DNA of 64,000 bases. It comes from Planktosalinus lacus (GTDB lineage Bacteria > Bacteroidota > Bacteroidia > Flavobacteriales > Flavobacteriaceae). Each line of letters starts with the position of its first letter. Positions within the stretch are counted from its first letter, which is position 1. The stretch lies in assembly GCF_014640155.1 (NCBI RefSeq), contig NZ_BMGK01000003.1, positions 248,001 through 312,000 of the forward strand, written 5' to 3'. Under the pieces are notes generated by a model. It saw only the letters and a program-made list of their open reading frames with translations, ran no database searches and was not told the origin of the DNA. Below, in pieces: positions 34,485 through 45,100 of the stretch. Made by a program: the position numbers and the translations under genes.

Positions 34485-35930
34485 TTAAGTATACTGAATA
34501 CACACATTCTTAGGCTCTGTAAAAAACCGTAATGCTTCAAAGCCACCTTCGCGACCTACACCACTGTCTTTTACACCTCCAAATGGGGTGCGTAAATCAC
34601 GCATTAACCAAGTATTCACCCAAATAATACCGGCTTGTAATTGATTACTAAGACGCATGGTTCGGTTTAAATCGGTTGTCCAAACAGTTGCTGAAAGACC
34701 ATAACGCACATCGTTGGCCATTTCCAAAGCTTCTTCTTCATTTTTAAAAGGCATAATAGTCACAACCGGACCAAAAATTTCTTCCTGGTTGAGTTTGCAT
34801 CGGTTGGTTTTTACTTCAATAATGGTAGGTTCCAGATAGTAACCGTTTTCATAACCTGGAATGGTAACTCGTTTTCCTCCACAAAGAATTTTTGCATCCT
34901 GACTGGGTGCATCTTCGATATATGCAAGCACCTTTTCCAAATGCTGTTTTGAAACTAAAGCACCCAGATTGGTATCTTTTTCGGAAGGATGACCTACTTT
35001 CAGTGCTTTTACACGTGCCACAAAATCGATTTTGAATTTTTCATAGATGCTTTCTTCCACAAAAATGCGTGAACCGCACAAACATATTTGTCCCTGATTG
35101 GCAAAAGAGGAGCGAAGCGTGGTGTCAAGCATTTTTTCATAGTCGCAATCAGCAAAGATGAGGTTTGGGTTTTTACCACCCAATTCGAGTGAAAGTTTTT
35201 TAAACATCGGGGCAGCTGTTCGTGCGATGTGCTCGCCTGTTGCAGTTCCACCTGTAAAGGAAATGGCCTTGATTTTTGGATGTTCCACAATGGCTTGTCC
35301 GGTGGTGTGACCCAGACCGTGAACAATATTGAGCACACCTGGAGGAAGTCCGGCTTCTATGCAGATTTTGCTTAATAAATAGGCAGTCATGGGCGTCACT
35401 TCACTGGGTTTGGCAACTACACAGTTTCCGGCAGCAAGCGCCGGAGCAATTTTCCAGGTGAAGAGGTAGAGGGGCAGATTCCAGGGAGAAATACAACCTA
35501 CAACTCCCAGCGGTTTTCTTAAAGTAAAGTTTATCGCATTAAAGCCTACGCTTTCATGTGATTCACCCGCAAATTGGGTAATGGCGTGTGCAAAAAATCG
35601 AAAGTTGGCTGAAGCTCTGGGGATATCTACTTTTGTGGCTAATGAAATTGGTTTTCCATTGTCTTTTGATTCGGCTGCTGCCAAGATATCTAGTTGTTCT
35701 TCAATCAGGTCTGCGATTTTAGAAAGGATACGACTGCGTGTTTCCAATGTGGTGTTTGACCAATCTGGAAATGCTTTTTCGGCTGCCTGAAAAGCAGCTT
35801 CTACATCCTCTTTTCCTGAATTCGGTATTTTTCCATAAACCTCACCGCAAGATGGATCAAAATTGTCAAGCCATTCATTGGAAATAGGAGCTTGCATTTT
35901 ACCGTCGATATAGTTTTTTATTTCATTCAT
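34485..35930 (-). CDS. 2-aminomuconic 6-semialdehyde dehydrogenase type aldehyde dehydrogenase
   Basis: The 481-residue protein is a complete aldehyde dehydrogenase. The general base is in LSLELGGKNPN and the nucleophile Cys in FANQGQICLCGSRIF; CISPWNLPLYLFTWKIAPAL and EEIFGPVVTIMPF are also present. In this family, NAD+-dependent oxidation of 2-aminomuconic semialdehyde (or 2-hydroxymuconic semialdehyde) is common, and its position between ACMSD and RidA-like deaminase genes favours the amino form. It lies 31 bases after the deaminase gene and 75 bases before the ACMSD start used here. Confidence 0.88.
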   Translation of the reverse strand: MNEIKNYIDGKMQAPISNEWLDNFDPSCGEVYGKIPNSGKEDVEAAFQAAEKAFPDWSNTTLETRSRILSKIADLIEEQLDILAAAESKDNGKPISLATKVDIPRASANFRFFAHAITQFAGESHESVGFNAINFTLRKPLGVVGCISPWNLPLYLFTWKIAPALAAGNCVVAKPSEVTPMTAYLLSKICIEAGLPPGVLNIVHGLGHTTGQAIVEHPKIKAISFTGGTATGEHIARTAAPMFKKLSLELGGKNPNLIFADCDYEKMLDTTLRSSFANQGQICLCGSRIFVEESIYEKFKIDFVARVKALKVGHPSEKDTNLGALVSKQHLEKVLAYIEDAPSQDAKILCGGKRVTIPGYENGYYLEPTIIEVKTNRCKLNQEEIFGPVVTIMPFKNEEEALEMANDVRYGLSATVWTTDLNRTMRLSNQLQAGIIWVNTWLMRDLRTPFGGVKDSGVGREGGFEALRFFTEPKNVCIQYT

Positions 35931-35961
35931 TGCCTTGCACTTTAAATTTTAAAACCCGAAA

Positions 35962-36378
35962 CTATGAAACTGGTTTGTATGCCATCACTTTAATTTCCAC
36001 CAGTAAATGTGGGTGGGGGAGTTGGTGCACAGCCACTGTTGTTCTTGTGGGTCCATCGTAATCAAAATATTCTGCATAGGCTTTATTGTAACCCGCAAAA
36101 TCATTCATATTTACTAAAAAAGAGGTTACATCAACAATGTCTTCCAGTCCGGCGCCTTCTTCAGCGAGAAAGTCTCTGATGTTCTCAATTACAGCACGGG
36201 TTTGTGCTTCGATGTCGAGTTTCATACTTCCCATTTCGTCCACTTGTTCCACACCGGCAAATGTATTGTCGGCTTTTCGTGAACTCGTTCCGGAAACAAA
36301 TATAAAATCACCTACGCGTTTCACGTGCGGGTATTTTCCTCTGGGAGTGGCTTTGTTTTTTATTAGCTTTCCTTTCAT
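35962..36378 (-). CDS. RidA-family 2-aminomuconate deaminase
   Basis: The 138-residue protein belongs to the YjgF/RidA family. It has [20 protein letters not shown], the conserved catalytic-site Arg in [13 protein letters not shown], and [11 protein letters not shown] at the end. The longer internal segment ([19 protein letters not shown]) matches 2-aminomuconate deaminases of the AmnD type more than general RidA. It would release ammonia from 2-aminomuconate, the product of the dehydrogenase encoded next. It is the first gene of the operon. Confidence 0.85.
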   Translation of the reverse strand: MKGKLIKNKATPRGKYPHVKRVGDFIFVSGTSSRKADNTFAGVEQVDEMGSMKLDIEAQTRAVIENIRDFLAEEGAGLEDIVDVTSFLVNMNDFAGYNKAYAEYFDYDGPTRTTVAVHQLPHPHLLVEIKVMAYKPVS

Positions 36379-36393
36379 GTTTTTATTTTACTT

Positions 36394-36475
36394 AGCGAAT
36401 CTCTGTGTCTTCTCTGAGTGACTCTTTGGAATTGCTTTAATGTTCCCGCAGATTTAGCAGATTAACGCAGATTTT
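36394..36475. repeat. Short-period repeat region between rarA and the aminomuconate operon
   Basis: The segment holds TCTCTG/ACTCT-type imperfect repeats followed by three CAGATT units at 36449, 36458 and 36468, spaced 9 and 10 bases apart. Similar CTGCGTTAATCTGC-like repeats are, as I recall, scattered through flavobacterial intergenic DNA. No coding frame or promoter was recognised here. Confidence 0.55.
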
Positions 36476-36478
36476 TAG

Positions 36479-37756
36479 TTAATAATTATACTTGTCCTTC
36501 CAAAGTGTCTTCAAATAATTTCTATATGCATTCTCTTTGGCATTGTTTCCCGGTTCATAAAATGTTTTTCCTGAAACTTCTTCAGGAAGAAATTCGTGTG
36601 GCACGAAATTACCTTCATAGTTATGAGCATATTGATAATTGTTACCATAACCCAATTCTTTCTTTAATTTGGTGGGCGCATTTCTTATCGAAAGTGGCAC
36701 TTCCAGATCTCCTGTTTTTTGAACTGTTTCCAGTGCTTTATTTATGGCAATGTAGCTTGCATTACTTTTAGGCGAATTAGCCAGGTAAATGGCACATTGA
36801 CTCAAAATGATGCGCGACTCAGGGAAACCAATGGTTGTCACTGCCTGAAAAGTGTTATTGGCTATGACTAAAGCCGTGGGATTGGCATTGCCGATGTCTT
36901 CAGAAGCTAAGATAAGCAATCTGCGTGCAATAAATTTGACATCTTCACCTCCTTCAATCATTCTTGCCAGCCAGTAAACTGCTGCATTGGGGTCACTTCC
37001 GCGAATGGATTTTATAAATGCTGAAATAATGTCGTAATGTTGTTCACCTGTTTTGTCATAGCGCACCGTTTTTTGCTGCGCTTTCTGCATCACCATATCG
37101 TTAGTAATGGTTACTGTTTCAGCAGATTCAGATTCGATGACCAGTTCAAAAATATTGAGTAGTTTACGGGCATCTCCACCAGAAAGTCTTATGAGGGCTT
37201 CGGTTTCTTTGAGTTTAATTTTTTTGCTTTTCAACAGCTCGTCTTTTTCTAAAGCGCGATGCAGTAAGTCTTCTAAATCTCTTTTTTCAAATGGTTTTAA
37301 AACATACACCTGACAGCGTGAAAGAAGTGCTGCGATCACTTCAAAACTTGGGTTTTCTGTCGTGGCACCAATAAGTGTCACCCAGCCTTTTTCCACAGCT
37401 CCAAGTAATGAATCCTGTTGTGATTTACTAAAACGGTGAATTTCGTCAATAAAAAGGATGGGGTTTTTTGTAGTGAAAAGACCGTCACCTTTTTTTGCTT
37501 TTTCGATTACCTCCCGAACATCCTTGACGCCACTGCTAATTGCACTCAATGTATGAAACGGGCGACCACTCTCCAATGCTATGATGTTTGCCAAAGTAGT
37601 TTTTCCAGTTCCCGGAGGACCCCATAAAATCATAGAAGGCACTATGCCTTGCTTGATTTGAGATGTTAAAACGCCGGTCTTTCCAACAAGGTGTCGCTGA
37701 CTGATGTAGTCATCGAGATTTTTTGGCCGAATACGTTCTGCAAGTGGTGTGCTCAT
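36479..37756 (-). CDS. rarA: Replication-associated recombination protein A (AAA ATPase)
   Basis: The 425-residue protein is a RarA/MgsA clamp-loader-like ATPase that acts at stalled forks. It has Walker A in [15 protein letters not shown], Walker B in [12 protein letters not shown], sensor 1 in [12 protein letters not shown] and sensor 2 in [12 protein letters not shown]. The C-terminal tetramerisation region contains [19 protein letters not shown]. The N-terminal [19 protein letters not shown] is typical and fixes the ATG at 37756. It is monocistronic, with a 100-base repeat-bearing gap before the next leftward operon. Confidence 0.95.
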   Translation of the reverse strand: MSTPLAERIRPKNLDDYISQRHLVGKTGVLTSQIKQGIVPSMILWGPPGTGKTTLANIIALESGRPFHTLSAISSGVKDVREVIEKAKKGDGLFTTKNPILFIDEIHRFSKSQQDSLLGAVEKGWVTLIGATTENPSFEVIAALLSRCQVYVLKPFEKRDLEDLLHRALEKDELLKSKKIKLKETEALIRLSGGDARKLLNIFELVIESESAETVTITNDMVMQKAQQKTVRYDKTGEQHYDIISAFIKSIRGSDPNAAVYWLARMIEGGEDVKFIARRLLILASEDIGNANPTALVIANNTFQAVTTIGFPESRIILSQCAIYLANSPKSNASYIAINKALETVQKTGDLEVPLSIRNAPTKLKKELGYGNNYQYAHNYEGNFVPHEFLPEEVSGKTFYEPGNNAKENAYRNYLKTLWKDKYNY

Positions 37757-37950
37757 GCTGTAAAGTTATTGTTTTTAAGTGTTCCAAAAAAGATTCAAAG
37801 TTTAAAGTTAATTTAATTAATAAAAATCTAATGGGTTACTAATATCAAAATCACAGTATGTCACATTTTCAGTATCTTTATTACGGCAGAGTTTTTGGGT
37901 TTACAGTAGTTTTAAAAATAACAGTAATGTCCCCTTAAGTAGTTAATTGA

Positions 37951-38718
37951 ATGAAAAAATCAGACAATCCTTTTATTTTCACAACCGGAACGATTGCATT
38001 TCCAATTGCATTTGTTATGATCCTATGGTTGGTTTACTGGTTTGAAATTCGTTTTAACGTTATTTTTAATTCGTGGGGGGTGTACCCGCGTTCAGTTGAG
38101 GGGTTAAAGGGAATTCTGTTCAGCCCGTTTATTCATGGCAGTGTAAAACATCTTTTTAATAACAGTATACCTCTATTAGTGCTTACTACTGCTCTGTTTT
38201 ATTTTTACAGAAAGGAAAGTTGGAAAGTGTTGTTGTTTGGACTGCTTTTGACAGGTTTTTTCACCTGGCTTATTGGTCGACCTTCTTATCATATTGGGGC
38301 TAGTGGAATTGTCTATATGCTGGTTTCCTTTTTGTTTTTTAAAGGCGTGTTTTCTTCCTATTACAGATTGATTGCGTTGTCGTTAATCATTGTTTTTCTC
38401 TATGGTGGTTTGTTATGGTATGTATTCCCCATAGAAAAAGGAATTTCATGGGAGGGCCATCTTTCCGGTCTTTTTGTTGGGTTTTTATTTTCTTTTTTCT
38501 TTAAGACGAACATAGAAAAACCAAAAATCTATAAATGGGAACAAGATGACTATTCAGAAGAAGAAGATGCGTTTATGAAACATTTTGATGAAAACGGAAA
38601 TTTTGTTGAACTACAAAAAGAGGATGAAATTCCCGAAGTTCATAAGGAGTCAAACGATGCAGAACCATTGAAGCCTAAAGTAACTATCCGTTATACGTTT
38701 AAAAAGAAAGGTGAATAA
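37951..38718 (+). CDS. Rhomboid-family intramembrane serine protease
   Basis: The 255-residue protein has about six membrane helices. The catalytic Ser is in HIGASGIVYMLVS and the His in WEGHLSGLFVGF, both within helices, as in rhomboids. The HGSVKHLFNNSIPLLVL segment matches the conserved His/Asn region. A polar acidic C-terminal tail of about 70 residues follows the last helix. Substrates are unknown. It is divergent from rarA; the 194-base gap holds A+T-rich DNA without a convincing promoter. Confidence 0.9.
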   Translation: MKKSDNPFIFTTGTIAFPIAFVMILWLVYWFEIRFNVIFNSWGVYPRSVEGLKGILFSPFIHGSVKHLFNNSIPLLVLTTALFYFYRKESWKVLLFGLLLTGFFTWLIGRPSYHIGASGIVYMLVSFLFFKGVFSSYYRLIALSLIIVFLYGGLLWYVFPIEKGISWEGHLSGLFVGFLFSFFFKTNIEKPKIYKWEQDDYSEEEDAFMKHFDENGNFVELQKEDEIPEVHKESNDAEPLKPKVTIRYTFKKKGE

Positions 38719-38741
38719 TTGAAATAGGGTTATTTGTTTAA

Positions 38742-39476
38742 TTAAAGGCGCTGTCTTACAATTTCATAGAGCATTGCTCCACAAGCAACTGAAACATTGA
38801 GAGATTCAATTTCTCCAAGGATAGGTAACTTTACTGCAGTATCTACCAGTTTTAAAACAGAGGGGTTAATCCCTTTTTCTTCAGAACCCATTATGAGTGC
38901 CACACCGGGTTTTAAATCGTGTTCATAAATCGTTTGCTTTGCTTTTTCTGTAGCTGCTATAATTTGGATTCCGCTTGACTGAAAATAAAAGACCGCATCT
39001 TTTATATGGTCAACTTTACAAATGGGAATTTTAAATACTGCTCCTGCAGAGGTTTTAACTGTTGTTGCATTAACGGGTGCCGCACCGTGTTTTTGAATGA
39101 TAATGCCATCGACTCCTGTGCAAGAAGCTGTTCTGATAATGGCGCCAAAATTCCCGGTATCTGATAATTGGTCAAGAATTAAAAACAAGGGGTTTTCTTT
39201 TTTCCAAAGCACTTCTTCAACAAGTTGTTCCAATGCAACAAATGAAATGGGGGAGATCGTTGCAACAGCACCCTGGTGGTTACCTTGCGATAGTTTGTTG
39301 AGTTTTTCAACAGGCACATACGAGAAATTAATCGAATGCTGTTTTAACAACTTCAATAAACTGCTCATTAACTCTCCTTGTGTATTTTTTTGAATAAATA
39401 CTTTGTCTATGGTTGTTCCTGCTTTTATTGCTTCAATAATAGCTCTAATCCCAATTATTTGTGTGTCTTTTTGCAT
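38742..39476 (-). CDS. rlmB: 23S rRNA (guanosine-2'-O)-methyltransferase, TrmH/RlmB family
   Basis: The 244-residue protein has a short substrate-binding N-terminal domain (IGIRAIIEAIKAGTTIDKVF) and a SPOUT methyltransferase domain. The knot motifs are LILDQLSDTGNFGAIIRTA, ALIMGSEEKGI and IESLNVSVACGAMLYEIVRQ. Members methylate the ribose of G2251 in 23S rRNA. The gene lies after the terminator of the second SusC/SusD unit and converges with the rhomboid gene. Confidence 0.92.
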   Translation of the reverse strand: MQKDTQIIGIRAIIEAIKAGTTIDKVFIQKNTQGELMSSLLKLLKQHSINFSYVPVEKLNKLSQGNHQGAVATISPISFVALEQLVEEVLWKKENPLFLILDQLSDTGNFGAIIRTASCTGVDGIIIQKHGAAPVNATTVKTSAGAVFKIPICKVDHIKDAVFYFQSSGIQIIAATEKAKQTIYEHDLKPGVALIMGSEEKGINPSVLKLVDTAVKLPILGEIESLNVSVACGAMLYEIVRQRL

Positions 39477-39490
39477 CTGACAAAGGTATA

Positions 39491-39522
39491 AAAAAAAACA
39501 CCCGCTAAAGGCGGGTGTTTTT
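39491..39522 (-). terminator. Terminator of the second SusC/SusD unit
   Basis: On the minus strand AAAAACACCCGC, loop CTTTA, GCGGGTGTTTTT is followed by more T residues: a 12-bp stem 20 bases after the stop of the 316-residue lipoprotein gene. Confidence 0.9.
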
Positions 39523-39542
39523 ATGATATAAATAAAAAATGA

Positions 39543-40493
39543 CTAGTTTTTAGTAAGTGTGGCTGTCACATTTTGAGGTGCTTCATCACAATCACCTTCA
39601 GCATTATCTGTAAATATAAAAGTTATACTAGAATCATCACCTGCATTATAACTACCAGTGTTTCCACTAGGTGCCGGTCCGTAGAAAAGACCTGAAGTAC
39701 ATTGAAGACCTGTAGACTGATTTGCAGCAATATTCACATTACCACAAACTAGATCAAAAGCAAAAGTAGTGGGATCTTGTCCTACTCCAGCGGAGGGAAT
39801 GTGTTGAATATCAAATGATCGTCTGGTTGGTCCTCCTTCAGCTACTAACGTAACTACAGTACCAACTTCCCAAACCTGTAAGCCATTTACTCCTGGACCT
39901 GCAGCTGTAACAGTATAACTTCCAAGGAAACTTTCCTCAGGTACAACACAAGTTACATTTGCATTGTAAACAAATGGTGATGCAAAAAACAAGTTTCCTA
40001 GGACAGTTGCAGAAGAATTATAATCACTAAACCTTCTTCCGTCTTTAAAAACGAGTTCGACTCTAATTATAAAACGGTCACCACCGGTGAAGTCATCATC
40101 ACCTAAACTTAAAGCAGCCTGCAATTCAGGTAAGGTTGCAGTCACTAAGGCTCTTGGTAAACGCTCTCCATAAGTCCACTCACTGTTAGGAACGGTTTTT
40201 AAAAGTACTTCATCTCTGTCATTTGCACCTCCACCCGTAATGTGGCGAAAGCTGGCATATACTTCAATAAAGTCAGAAAGATCCCCATCTTCTTCATCCT
40301 GTACTTCCAAAAGCAATTCTACTCCGGTATCAGCAAGACCAATTGGTAAATCTGTTGTTGACTCTAAAGTTCTTAGAATTCCACCAGTGGTTGTATCTTC
40401 AAATACCTGGTCTGTAATTACGTCAGTATCACTACAGGCGAAGAACAAGAAAACCAGTGAAAATAATGTTGATTTTAAAAATATATTTTTCAT
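39543..40493 (-). CDS. SusC/SusD-associated lipoprotein, function unknown
   Basis: The 316-residue protein has a lipoprotein signal (lipidated C20 in LFFACSDTDV). The rest is rich in beta-strand patterns, with two regions: about 40-175, including VELLLEVQDEEDGDLSDFIEV, and about 180-316, including two cysteine-bearing segments (NVTCVVPEES, LVCGNVN). It resembles the accessory surface lipoproteins that follow SusD in Bacteroidota and that help bind the imported nutrient. I recognise no specific fold. It follows SusD by 12 bases and ends the unit. Confidence 0.75.
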   Translation of the reverse strand: MKNIFLKSTLFSLVFLFFACSDTDVITDQVFEDTTTGGILRTLESTTDLPIGLADTGVELLLEVQDEEDGDLSDFIEVYASFRHITGGGANDRDEVLLKTVPNSEWTYGERLPRALVTATLPELQAALSLGDDDFTGGDRFIIRVELVFKDGRRFSDYNSSATVLGNLFFASPFVYNANVTCVVPEESFLGSYTVTAAGPGVNGLQVWEVGTVVTLVAEGGPTRRSFDIQHIPSAGVGQDPTTFAFDLVCGNVNIAANQSTGLQCTSGLFYGPAPSGNTGSYNAGDDSSITFIFTDNAEGDCDEAPQNVTATLTKN

Positions 40494-40505
40494 AATTTTT
40501 CTTTT

Positions 40506-42185
40506 TTAGTTGTTTTGAGGAAACCCATCAATTGGATTCGTATCCCAGAATACACGGGTTGTTACATCTTGTTTTTGAGAGATGTTCACGTTATTATTAG
40601 CCGAATTTGCAGGATAATAATGAGAGCGGATAAAACTTCCGGCATTCGCTTCAAGATGTGGTTGAATATCTCTGGGTGAGCCTGTTCTTCTGTAGAAGTT
40701 ATAGGCATCAACACCGTTTCCATAAAGAGAGATAAAAAACTCTTTAGCAAGTACATCCAATTTGCCAGCATTACCAGATGCTGCGTTCATATTGGCAGTA
40801 ACTTCTGCAATATAAGTAGCATCATCAGAAGCGGGTGGTATAAATGATTCATCAAACTCATTTACGTGTCTCTGTTCAAATGATCTCACATAGTTAATGG
40901 ATTTTTGAACTCCATTTACCAGATGTGTTGTGGCATTTCCTGAACCACCAAATAAAGCAGCTTCAGCTCTCCAAAAGTCAACTGTAGAACTTAACAGAAT
41001 TGGTGAAATACCATTTCCTCTTGCGCCTTGCTCAATATTGTTAATCCCTTGGAATGCATTGTCATCAAAACGACCTCCTACAGGATATAAACCTCTGGCA
41101 GTTTTTAATCGACCATCTGGTGGAAGACCTTCTCTGTTTCCGTGGTCTCTTCCCCAGTAACCTTCTGCGTCGGCTGAATTTGGATATCCCGGGTAACAAT
41201 ATACAGCACCAACTGCTGCATAATGAGCAGGAATTGGTTCTACTGCACATCTAATCAATTCAAACTGTTGGTTTGCGTTTGTTGGAAGATTTGCACGTTG
41301 TCTGTAAAAGTAGTAACGAATTCTAGGATCTGGGATTGATTTATCATTTTTCATTAAATCCATTAACCATGTTGAGGGATATCCGGCAGTTCCAGTTGAT
41401 TGGTATGCTGCAGCGTAACCCGGGTGACGTGAATCTGGTTCTAAAGCTTCCGTACCAAAGTTGAATACAAAGTTCTCACTATTTGAAGTTATATAGTTTC
41501 CAGAATTTACAATTTGCTGGAATGAAGCTACAGCATTGTTGTCAACCAGACGGGTTTGGATATACGCTTTCATTTTTAAAGTGTTAGCTACTTTTATCCA
41601 GTTATCATAGTTGTTACTATAATAAGGGTCCCAAGCGTGACTAGGGCTTTCAGCTTCAAAATTAGCGATTGCTTCATCTAATAATTCCAATACTGCTGCA
41701 TAAATAGCTGCACCACTATCAGGATTTGGTTCAAGGTTTGTAGCGTCAAATGCCTCAGAATAGGGAACATCTCCAAAGAAATCTACCAATGTTAACATTA
41801 AGTATGATTCGATTACTTGTCCCACGGCAATATGTTTTGTCAAACCAATTTCTTCAGCCAAGGGATTCATTGTGCGAATGTCTTTTATTACTTGTGAGTA
41901 AGAACTAGACCAAACGCCATTAAAACTAACAGGGCTGTAGGCTGTGTTGTAGTTACCACCACCGCCGTCCATATAATCAATGCGAGTGGTTTGGCTTCCA
42001 AGAGCTCCAAAATTCAATACTGTTCGAGCAAAGCCGATTTGTATATCATTGATAAAAAAATCAATGTCAGCCTGATCGGGTGTCAATGAATTTGGGCTAT
42101 CTATTAAATCCATCTCTGTGGTCTCACACGCATTGAAGGTGAAAAGACCGATGGTTGCTAAGATAAATATTTTTATTTTTTTCAT
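40506..42185 (-). CDS. SusD/RagB-like nutrient-binding lipoprotein (SusD-like_2 type)
   Basis: The 559-residue protein is a lipoprotein (lipidated C20 in FTFNACETTE). The helical TPR-like core appears in HIAVGQVIESYLMLTLVDFF and NWIKVANTLKMKAYIQTRLV. The sequence GDVPYSEAF and the long C-terminal insert rich in Asn, Tyr and Gly match the SusD-like_2 group. It forms the lid over the SusC barrel encoded 14 bases upstream. The imported substrate cannot be inferred, and no glycosidase, peptidase or sensor gene is nearby. Confidence 0.92.
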   Translation of the reverse strand: MKKIKIFILATIGLFTFNACETTEMDLIDSPNSLTPDQADIDFFINDIQIGFARTVLNFGALGSQTTRIDYMDGGGGNYNTAYSPVSFNGVWSSSYSQVIKDIRTMNPLAEEIGLTKHIAVGQVIESYLMLTLVDFFGDVPYSEAFDATNLEPNPDSGAAIYAAVLELLDEAIANFEAESPSHAWDPYYSNNYDNWIKVANTLKMKAYIQTRLVDNNAVASFQQIVNSGNYITSNSENFVFNFGTEALEPDSRHPGYAAAYQSTGTAGYPSTWLMDLMKNDKSIPDPRIRYYFYRQRANLPTNANQQFELIRCAVEPIPAHYAAVGAVYCYPGYPNSADAEGYWGRDHGNREGLPPDGRLKTARGLYPVGGRFDDNAFQGINNIEQGARGNGISPILLSSTVDFWRAEAALFGGSGNATTHLVNGVQKSINYVRSFEQRHVNEFDESFIPPASDDATYIAEVTANMNAASGNAGKLDVLAKEFFISLYGNGVDAYNFYRRTGSPRDIQPHLEANAGSFIRSHYYPANSANNNVNISQKQDVTTRVFWDTNPIDGFPQNN

Positions 42186-42199
42186 GTCTGTATTTTTTT

Positions 42200-45100
42200 T
42201 TAGAATGATGCTTTAATAGTAAATCCATAACGCTTACCACTAGGTCCGTTAAAGAAGTCAAAACCTCTTGCGTTACTTACACCCACACCAATTACGTTTG
42301 GATCAAAATTTGTGCCATCTGGTGTGTTGAATGCGTCATAGTATAAGTTGTACCCAGCTAAGGTAAGAGAAACTGCACCAAATGGTGTTCTGTCGATGAA
42401 CTTTTTTGGGAAATCATATCCTAATGAGATTTCGTTCAAACGAATTACACTACCATCGTAGATGTTTAATTCTGATGCATTGTACCCTAAGTTATCAAAA
42501 TAATATGCAGAAGCATTTAATTGAATGTCGTTTGGTGTACCATCTTCCTGAACTCCTGGTAAGATTAACGTATTTAATCTATCATCGGTATCAGAAGTTA
42601 TACCTCTTAATAAATAACCGGCCACTGTTTGAGAGTAAATATCCCCACCGTGTTGATAGCTGATCAAGAAATTAAGATTTAAACCTCTGTATGAGAAACT
42701 GTTTGATACGTTCAATAAAAAGTCTGGAGTAGCATCACCTATAATACTTAAATCTGTTTCTGAAACGTAGTTACCATTGGAGTCTACTATTAGATTACCA
42801 TTTTCATCACGTGCTACAGCTGTACCTACGATTGAACTAAAAGGTTTTCCTTCAATCGCAGCATTACCAAGATCTGTAAATCCTGTATAAACAAAGATAT
42901 CATCTTCACTAAAGTCAGGACCAAGATCAACTACTGTAGTTCTGTATTTTGTATAGTTAGTGTTGATATTCCAGTTAAAACCTCTTCCTTCATTTCTTAC
43001 GGGATTAATTCCTAAGTCAACTTCGAAACCATACCCTTCCATTCTACCAATGTTAACACTTGTAGATGTATACCCTGTTGCAGGGTCAAGACCTCTTGAG
43101 GTAATTTGGTCTGTTGTTACTCTATCATAAAATGAGAAATCAAGACTTACTCTGTTGTCAAGGAATCTTGACTCCAATCCAAATTCTGTTTCTTCATACA
43201 ATTCAGGTTTTAAACCTGGATTACCAAGTGCTCCCACAGTTGTGTTAGAGATGTATGTTGTTCCACCATTATCTTGAAATGCTTGTGAAATCAGTGAGAG
43301 GTTGTTAGAAACCGGGAATCCTGAAGAGAATCCTGCTGAGGTTCCATAACTAGCTCTTAATTTCAAATAATTAATGCCGTTTGTAGTTCTAATACCCGGG
43401 AAAGCTACTGAAGGCAAGAATGAAATACTTGCACTGGGGTAAGCTTTACTGTTTTCAACGTGGTTTGAAACCCAGTCGTTTCTGGCTGCCAAGTTTAAGT
43501 ACAGATAGTTTTTAAAATCAAAATCTGCCTGGCCATAAACTCCCACAATATTTCTGTATGCAGTTGTTTGTATCACACCACTGTTTGATCTGAAGTTGAA
43601 GTGTCTGAACACATCAAAAACAATTTGATCAATACTTTGCATTCCATGTCTGTCATAGCGCTCATATTTTGAAGTAGCCCCCAGTGTAAAGTTAAATCCG
43701 AGGTCATCAGTTAATGAATAACTTCCATTCAGCATCAAGTTGTGATCCCAAATTTGATTGGTATTAGTATACGTTGTATACTCACCTAAGTTAACAGATT
43801 CAGGAGAACCAGCTCCTTTGTTGGTGCTTATTTCATTAAATTCAGAATACACATCATAACCTACGCGGTAAGATGCGCTTAAATTATCATTTATTTCATA
43901 TTGGAAGTTTGCTTGCCCAAAAGAACGGTTTGTAAGTTGGTTTACAGAACTGTTCTTAACAGTCCAGTTTGGGTTTACAATATCATCTCCAGAACGGTAA
44001 TACACACTAGCTCCAGTCACTGGGTTTTGGTAAGGAAGGTCCATTAACGGCATGTTTCTCGGAGTATAAAATACATCCCCAAAAACTGAAAGACCAAATT
44101 GTGCTGAAGAGGCATTACTATATGCTACGGGAGGCGTAGTAAAATCTGTTCTCACATAGTTTATAGTGCTTGAAACTGTAAACTTGTTTGAAAGGATTGC
44201 TCTACCACCCACAGAGAATGAGTTTCTTTTTGTTACGTTTCCGGGGGTAAACCCTTCATCGTTTACACGACCATAGTTAAAGTTGTAGTTGTATTTACCA
44301 TCCTCAGAACTTCCGGCAATATTAACAGAGGTATTTGTTGCTAAACCACTTCTAAAGAACTCTTTAACATGGTTGTCAGCAGGTTCCCAGGGTAATGTAG
44401 CATCTACATATTGTGGAAATACTTCATTTAATGACGGTCTGTCATAGGGGTGTGGCCAAGTTCCATCTTCATTTATGTTACTTGAAGGGTCTCCCCAACC
44501 ACCAAGGCCTGTTTCATAAAAACCGGGACCCCAGTTACTGAAAAAGTTACCAAATGATTGGTCAAAACCATTACCGTATTTGTTAGTGAAATCAGGTAAT
44601 GAAGCAATTTCATTATTAAATACTGATTGAATTACAGTAATTTCAGTTTTTCTTGCGGTTTTGGAAGAAGAACCGGCTTTTGTTGTAATAAGGATTACAC
44701 CATTTTTACCTTCCGTTCCATAAAGAGTTGCAGCTGCATACCCTTTCAAAACTGAAATGCTTTCAATGTTGTTGGGATCAAGGTCTAAGGAACGACTCGA
44801 TCCACTGTTACCTGTAACAAAGCTACCAACTGCATTGGTATCGTTTGAAATAGGCACACCATCAACAATGAATAAAGGTTGGTTACTTCCTGTAATGGAG
44901 TTATAACCTCTAATGTTAATGTTTGTTGCAGAACCAGAGATCCCACTGGTGTTGTTAATAACAACTCCGGAAGTCTTTCCTGAAAGTACTCTGGCAACAT
45001 CCCCTTCAGAACGTTGTTCAATGCTTTCAGCAGCAACTTCACTTACTGCATAACCAAGTGCTTTTTTCTCTCTTGCAATTGCAAAACCGGTAACAACAAC

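Noticed and set aside
36449-36473. CRISPR-like array
   Set aside because: The repeat unit is only six bases, with 3-4 bases between units, and no cas gene is present.
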